The notes beneath the pieces are model-generated. The model saw nothing but the letters and a program-made list of their open reading frames with translations, searched no databases and had not been told where the DNA came from. A stretch of DNA of 9,442 bases from Pirellulales bacterium (lineage in GTDB: Bacteria > Planctomycetota > Planctomycetia > Pirellulales > JAICIG01), in NCBI GenBank assembly GCA_025924495.1, contig JAICIG010000311.1, positions 1 through 9,442 on the forward strand, written 5' to 3'. Position numbers and translations under genes: made by a program. Of the stretch, positions 6,635 through 9,442 are shown one piece after another. The stretch's first letter is position 1. Each line of letters begins with the position of its first letter.

Positions 6635-7314
6635 GCGCTAGTTGCACCCTGTCGATTCCCCGGCGGCTGGGACGTCTTTTTCCGCGCGGATTTGACCGAA
6701 TTCTTCCGATCGCTGGCCGAATTCTGCGCCGTCGAGCTGTGTCATAAAACTGAAGAATCAGCAACCCTTGACCTAGTCAGGTCCGGCGCACCGTGCGCAT
6801 TAACCTACACGGGTCGATGCCACCGGCGGACGAAAACGCGCGCTGCGTACGCGCCAAAGCGAACGACCAAAAGGACAGCCAGCGGAAATCTGTAGTTAAG
6901 GCATGGCTTTTCCCTGCCGGCGGTCTGGCTCAGAGCGAGAAGTCGTGTGGCGGCGAAGATTGCGGCAGAGCTAAAATGCAGCTAACACGCGATTCGACAC
7001 TGGCGTGGGTCCGTAGAGCAGCGGGTTCTCGGCGGCCGCTGCTTCGCGAAACCAACGTCCGCCCCGTGAATGTCTTGCTCGGATGTCATTGGCAAGAACC
7101 TTATAGCCCAAGGACGGTTCCCATGCTGTCAAATATCCTGCAGAAGTCTTTCCTCGTTAAAACTGAAACCACACGGTAAAGGCCAGTATTCGATCTACGA
7201 AGAACCATGTGGCCCGTCTCATCCGTTGTGCTTGGCCATGCTGGAAGGTTGAGCCAGCGCGAAAACACAGAGCAGCCATCGAAGCTATCTAAACATTGGC
7301 TGGAATAGTTCGAT
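6635..7314. other. Long intergenic region between P450 and LRR-less protein
   Basis: This 680-base gap lies between two co-directional genes. Overlapping plus-strand frames of 67 (6692-6895) and 128 codons (6793-7179) exist, but I recognise no domain, transmembrane segment or convincing ribosome site in either. The weak four-base stem before the T-run at 6676-6681, just past the P450 stop, is not a sound terminator. The only clear structure is the hairpin at 7017-7043. The size suggests that the downstream gene has its own promoter; a small RNA or decayed gene is possible. Confidence 0.5.
7017..7043. repeat. Eight-base inverted repeat (hairpin), role unknown
   Basis: The sequence agcagcgg (7017-7024) and ccgctgct (7036-7043) are perfect reverse complements around an 11-base loop. 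No T-tract follows on either strand, so it does not look like an intrinsic terminator. It sits in the middle of a region without a recognisable gene, where it could be part of a structured RNA or simply arise by chance in GC-rich sequence. Confidence 0.4.
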
Positions 7315-7854
7315 ATGAGTGGCAGCTGGACATTTACGCCGCGCCGACTTCAGTTCAACTTGCGATTCGTGCTCATCGTCTTGGCTGGCGTGAGCGTTTG
7401 GCTGGCCGCCATGGCAAATCAGGCGCACCGCCAAGGCGAGGCGATTCACGAAATCGAGGGTCTTGGCGGGACCGTTTTTTATGACTACCAAAATGTTTTG
7501 CGGACCAAGCAAGCGATTCCAGTCGGCGGCCCTCGATACGACCGCAGCATACAGCCGCCATCAAACTGGCGGCGGACATTCATGGGGGAAGACTTTTTTC
7601 GGACGGTCGAAGTCGTTGATCTCCGAGCAACGAACGCGACTGAACGGCAAATTGCCTCATTCCAGCGAGCATTGCCGAGAGCCGCGATCGAGTGCCCCAC
7701 ATCGAGGAAGCGTCGATCGCCTAGCAGCGGAGTTATCGCACCAACGGCTGGCCGATTTCACGGCAACCCACTGACAGTGGCCTTTAGTCTGATCTGGTGC
7801 GGCTTTTTCGGTTGGCTCTTTCTCCTCTGCCTTCGCCGCTTCCGTCTCTCATAG
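7315..7854 (+). CDS. Two-TM membrane protein, N-terminus like planctomycete LRR proteins
   Basis: This 179-residue protein has a basic N-terminus (RRLQFNLR), a first TM helix at about 17-34 (FVLIVLAGVSVWLAAMA) and the segment QGEAIHEIEGLGGTVFYDYQ at about 40-59. GEDFFRTVEVVDLRATNAT follows at about 91-109, and a second TM helix sits near the C-terminus, about 152-172. From memory, membrane-anchored planctomycete proteins that carry leucine-rich repeats share the N-terminal pattern: RFSLR before a TM helix, then an LGG-x-V-x-YDYQ segment, then a GxDFF-V-x-VDL entry into the repeats. Here only the entry (VDLRATNATERQIASFQRALPRAAIE) remains; no repeat array follows. It may be a short natural variant or a product of repeat loss. 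No SD beyond a weak GGAATAG is visible before 7315. Function is unknown; it probably sits in the cytoplasmic membrane. Confidence 0.75.
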   Translation: MSGSWTFTPRRLQFNLRFVLIVLAGVSVWLAAMANQAHRQGEAIHEIEGLGGTVFYDYQNVLRTKQAIPVGGPRYDRSIQPPSNWRRTFMGEDFFRTVEVVDLRATNATERQIASFQRALPRAAIECPTSRKRRSPSSGVIAPTAGRFHGNPLTVAFSLIWCGFFGWLFLLCLRRFRLS

Positions 7855-7921
7855 GGCCGATATGGAGCCGGCGGACGATGTTGGCCCCGCATATGCCAAA
7901 AAGGAGTTCTAATTGCCCATG

Positions 7922-7977
7922 GGCTGCACAAATTGACCGCAAATTGGCCTACTTCGTGTAAGCTCGCCTGTGCAGCC
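7922..7977. repeat. Nine-base inverted repeat in the convergent intergenic gap
   Basis: The sequence ggctgcaca (7922-7930) and tgtgcagcc (7969-7977) are perfect reverse complements separated by 38 bases. They overlap the 10-base palindrome gcccatgggc at 7915-7924. The gap lies between the ends of two converging genes (stops at 7854 and 8017), where a bidirectional terminator would be expected. The loop is long and no T-run directly follows a stem, so terminator function is uncertain. Confidence 0.35.
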
Positions 7978-8016
7978 GGTCCAAAGGCGTAAGAAGGAAG
8001 AGCACTGCCATCGCAT

Positions 8017-9442
8017 TTATTTGCCTCGCCAGATACGCACTGTCCCATCCAAGCCAGCGGATGCTACTTGCATTCCGTCCGGACTGAATGCCACCGCGCA
8101 ATTAGGTGAATTAGCGCCCCGCAACGTGAGGATGGGTTGGGCGATTTCGACGCTCCAGATACGGGTAGTCCCATCCCAACTGGCGGAGGCCAGACGAGTG
8201 CCCAGCGGATCGTAAGAGATGCTAGCCACCCGCTCGCGATGTCCTTTCAATACGAGCCTTTGCTTCCAGGCAGAAGCATCCCAGATTTTGATCAGACGGT
8301 CGTCGCTGGCGGAGGCAAGCTCGCCATTGTTTGGATGGAATACCAGGCAGCGCACCGTATCGGAGTGCGCAGTGATAGTTTTGATTAGGCCGCCGGAATG
8401 GGCATTCCAAATGCGAATCGCGCCGTCGCCGTGTCCGGTCGCGATGAGGTCGCCATCTGGACTCAAACTGCCGCAGCTAACTCCTTCGCCAAATCTACGA
8501 ACTGACTTCCCGGACGAAATCTGAATCAGGTCGACTGAGCGCCAGAAGACGCCAAGTGTCGTCCCATCCGGGTTGAATGCAATGCAGGTCGCCCAGCCCG
8601 AGGCTGAATCGAGCGCCTGCTGCGGATCTCCGGTTTCAGGATCCCACATCTTGACCGATCCTTCAAAGTTACACGTCGCCAGATGCTTGCCGTCCGGAGT
8701 GAATGCCACGGTCATCGTATCGCCGATTCGTTCCTTGAGAAGTCGGACTCTCTGGCCTGTTGCCGTGTCCGAGATCATGATCGTCCCTTCACTCAAGTTG
8801 TACGACGCCAGCATTTTTCCGTCGGGACTGAACGCCACGCAGTAGGATGAATCGGCAATCACCAGCGAATCCGCGGAAGCCGAGACGTCCCAGAGTCTGA
8901 GGAAGTTCCGGTCGCCACCCCAGCGGTTTCCACCAGCCGATACGAGACGACGTCCATCACTGCTAAAAGCCACCGCGTTCACATTGGTCGCGTGGCCTCG
9001 AAAGGACTGCACCGAGCCGCCGGTGTTGGCATCCCAGACATGCACGATCTGATCCCAACCTCCAGAAGCAATTCGATCTCCCTCGCGGTTATAGTCGATA
9101 CCCAGAATGACACCGCTCGAATGGGCAATCGTCGACTTTTCCTTCCCGCTGGTTGTATCCCAGATTTGAATGAAATTGATATCCGGGCGAACAGACAACG
9201 ATGTCAGCCCGGTCGCAGCAGCGAGATATTTCCCTTCGGGATGAAATGCGACGCTGGTGATGGGATAGCCGGTTTTCGTCAGCGTCCGTTTCGGCTCTCC
9301 AGTGGTTGTATCCCACACCCTCACCGTTGCGTCATCGCTTCCGGACGCAACGGAACGTCCGTCCGGACTGAAGCGGACGCAGTTGACAGCGAGCGAATGT
9401 CCCGAGAGGACCTGCGGCTCGGCTGCCGCCGGCAATTCCCAG
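8017..9442 (-). CDS. WD40 repeat protein with at least 11 blades, N-terminus cut
   Basis: The frame is open from the right window edge (codons for Trp, Glu at 9436-9441) to the TAA at 8017, about 474 residues, so the 5' end is missing. Numbered from the Leu at 9433-9435, eleven WD40 repeats occur at about 8-51, 52-103, 104-145, 146-193, 194-233, 234-275, 276-315, 316-354, 355-396, 397-438 and 439-471. Most show a GH or related turn, a V-x-x-V-x-F-SPDG strand pair, LASxxxDxT and an IWD/VWD end. Repeats 5 and 7 lack the WD (ISDTATG, IQISSG). Repeats 2 and 4 carry insertions ending in NF. Beta-propellers of this kind are protein-interaction scaffolds. More than seven repeats implies two propellers. 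In planctomycetes such arrays may be fused to a kinase or to further repeats upstream, but that part is out of view. The last repeat ends only three residues before the stop, so the C-terminus is a propeller blade. Confidence 0.93.
   Translation of the reverse strand, partial: WELPAAAEPQVLSGHSLAVNCVRFSPDGRSVASGSDDATVRVWDTTTGEPKRTLTKTGYPITSVAFHPEGKYLAAATGLTSLSVRPDINFIQIWDTTSGKEKSTIAHSSGVILGIDYNREGDRIASGGWDQIVHVWDANTGGSVQSFRGHATNVNAVAFSSDGRRLVSAGGNRWGGDRNFLRLWDVSASADSLVIADSSYCVAFSPDGKMLASYNLSEGTIMISDTATGQRVRLLKERIGDTMTVAFTPDGKHLATCNFEGSVKMWDPETGDPQQALDSASGWATCIAFNPDGTTLGVFWRSVDLIQISSGKSVRRFGEGVSCGSLSPDGDLIATGHGDGAIRIWNAHSGGLIKTITAHSDTVRCLVFHPNNGELASASDDRLIKIWDASAWKQRLVLKGHRERVASISYDPLGTRLASASWDGTTRIWSVEIAQPILTLRGANSPNCAVAFSPDGMQVASAGLDGTVRIWRGK

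Noticed and set aside
6652..6681. Terminator just after the P450 stop
   Set aside because: Only four base pairs (tccc/ggga) precede the T-run, too weak for an intrinsic terminator.
6267..6764. 165-codon minus-strand open frame
   Set aside because: Antisense to the P450 haem-binding region; Arg/Gly-rich and featureless.
6793..7179. 128-codon plus-strand open frame after the P450
   Set aside because: No domain, membrane segment or good start signal; overlaps another frame of equal quality. Left as unassigned sequence.
8017..9442. Tandem DNA repeat suggested by recurring gtccggactgaa-like words
   Set aside because: These words encode the recurring SPDG turn of WD40 blades and follow the protein repeat; they are not a separate DNA element.

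Overview
The window looks like chromosomal DNA from a GC-rich planctomycete, probably of the Pirellulales type. The strongest evidence is the pair on the minus strand: a DUF1501 protein and a c-type cytochrome protein with DUF1549 and DUF1553 domains. This pair is a paralogue-rich hallmark of Planctomycetes and some Verrucomicrobia. A long WD40 propeller protein, an N-anchored membrane protein of a planctomycete type, weak Shine-Dalgarno sites and roughly 2 kb of apparently non-coding DNA in 9.4 kb fit the same assignment. I cannot name the genus from sequence alone.

Layout. Bases 1-3560 (minus strand) hold a two-gene unit: the large secreted cytochrome/DUF1549/DUF1553 protein first, then DUF1501, which runs off the left edge. 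Between them lie a 59-base nested inverted repeat and a tiny leader ORF whose stop overlaps the DUF1501 start. A possible sigma70-like promoter precedes the unit. Bases 3561-4134 appear non-coding. Bases 4135-4515 (minus strand) carry a compact single-gene unit: a small secreted Tyr/Gly/Arg-rich protein with a clear Shine-Dalgarno site and a textbook intrinsic terminator. Bases 4516-5170 show no convincing gene. Bases 5171-6634 (plus strand) encode a complete cytochrome P450 resembling the CYP110 group, with all haem and oxygen-activation motifs intact. Bases 6635-7314 hold no recognisable gene. Bases 7315-7854 (plus strand) encode a two-TM protein whose N-terminal half resembles planctomycete membrane-anchored leucine-rich-repeat proteins but lacks the repeats. 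It converges on a WD40 protein (minus strand, 8017 to the right edge) with 11 visible blades and a missing N-terminus.

How the genes work together. The only pair with a clear functional link is DUF1549/DUF1553 plus DUF1501, which are both exported and co-directional. The P450, the small secreted protein, the LRR-less membrane protein and the WD40 protein look like separate transcription units with no shared pathway visible here; no ferredoxin or reductase partner for the P450 is in the window. I see no IS element, CRISPR array, tRNA, rRNA or phage gene. I did not find a convincing undescribed multi-gene system. The observations most worth checking are the nested inverted repeat inside the DUF1553-DUF1501 unit, the leader ORF coupled to DUF1501, the small Tyr/Gly-rich secreted protein, and the LRR-less membrane protein.
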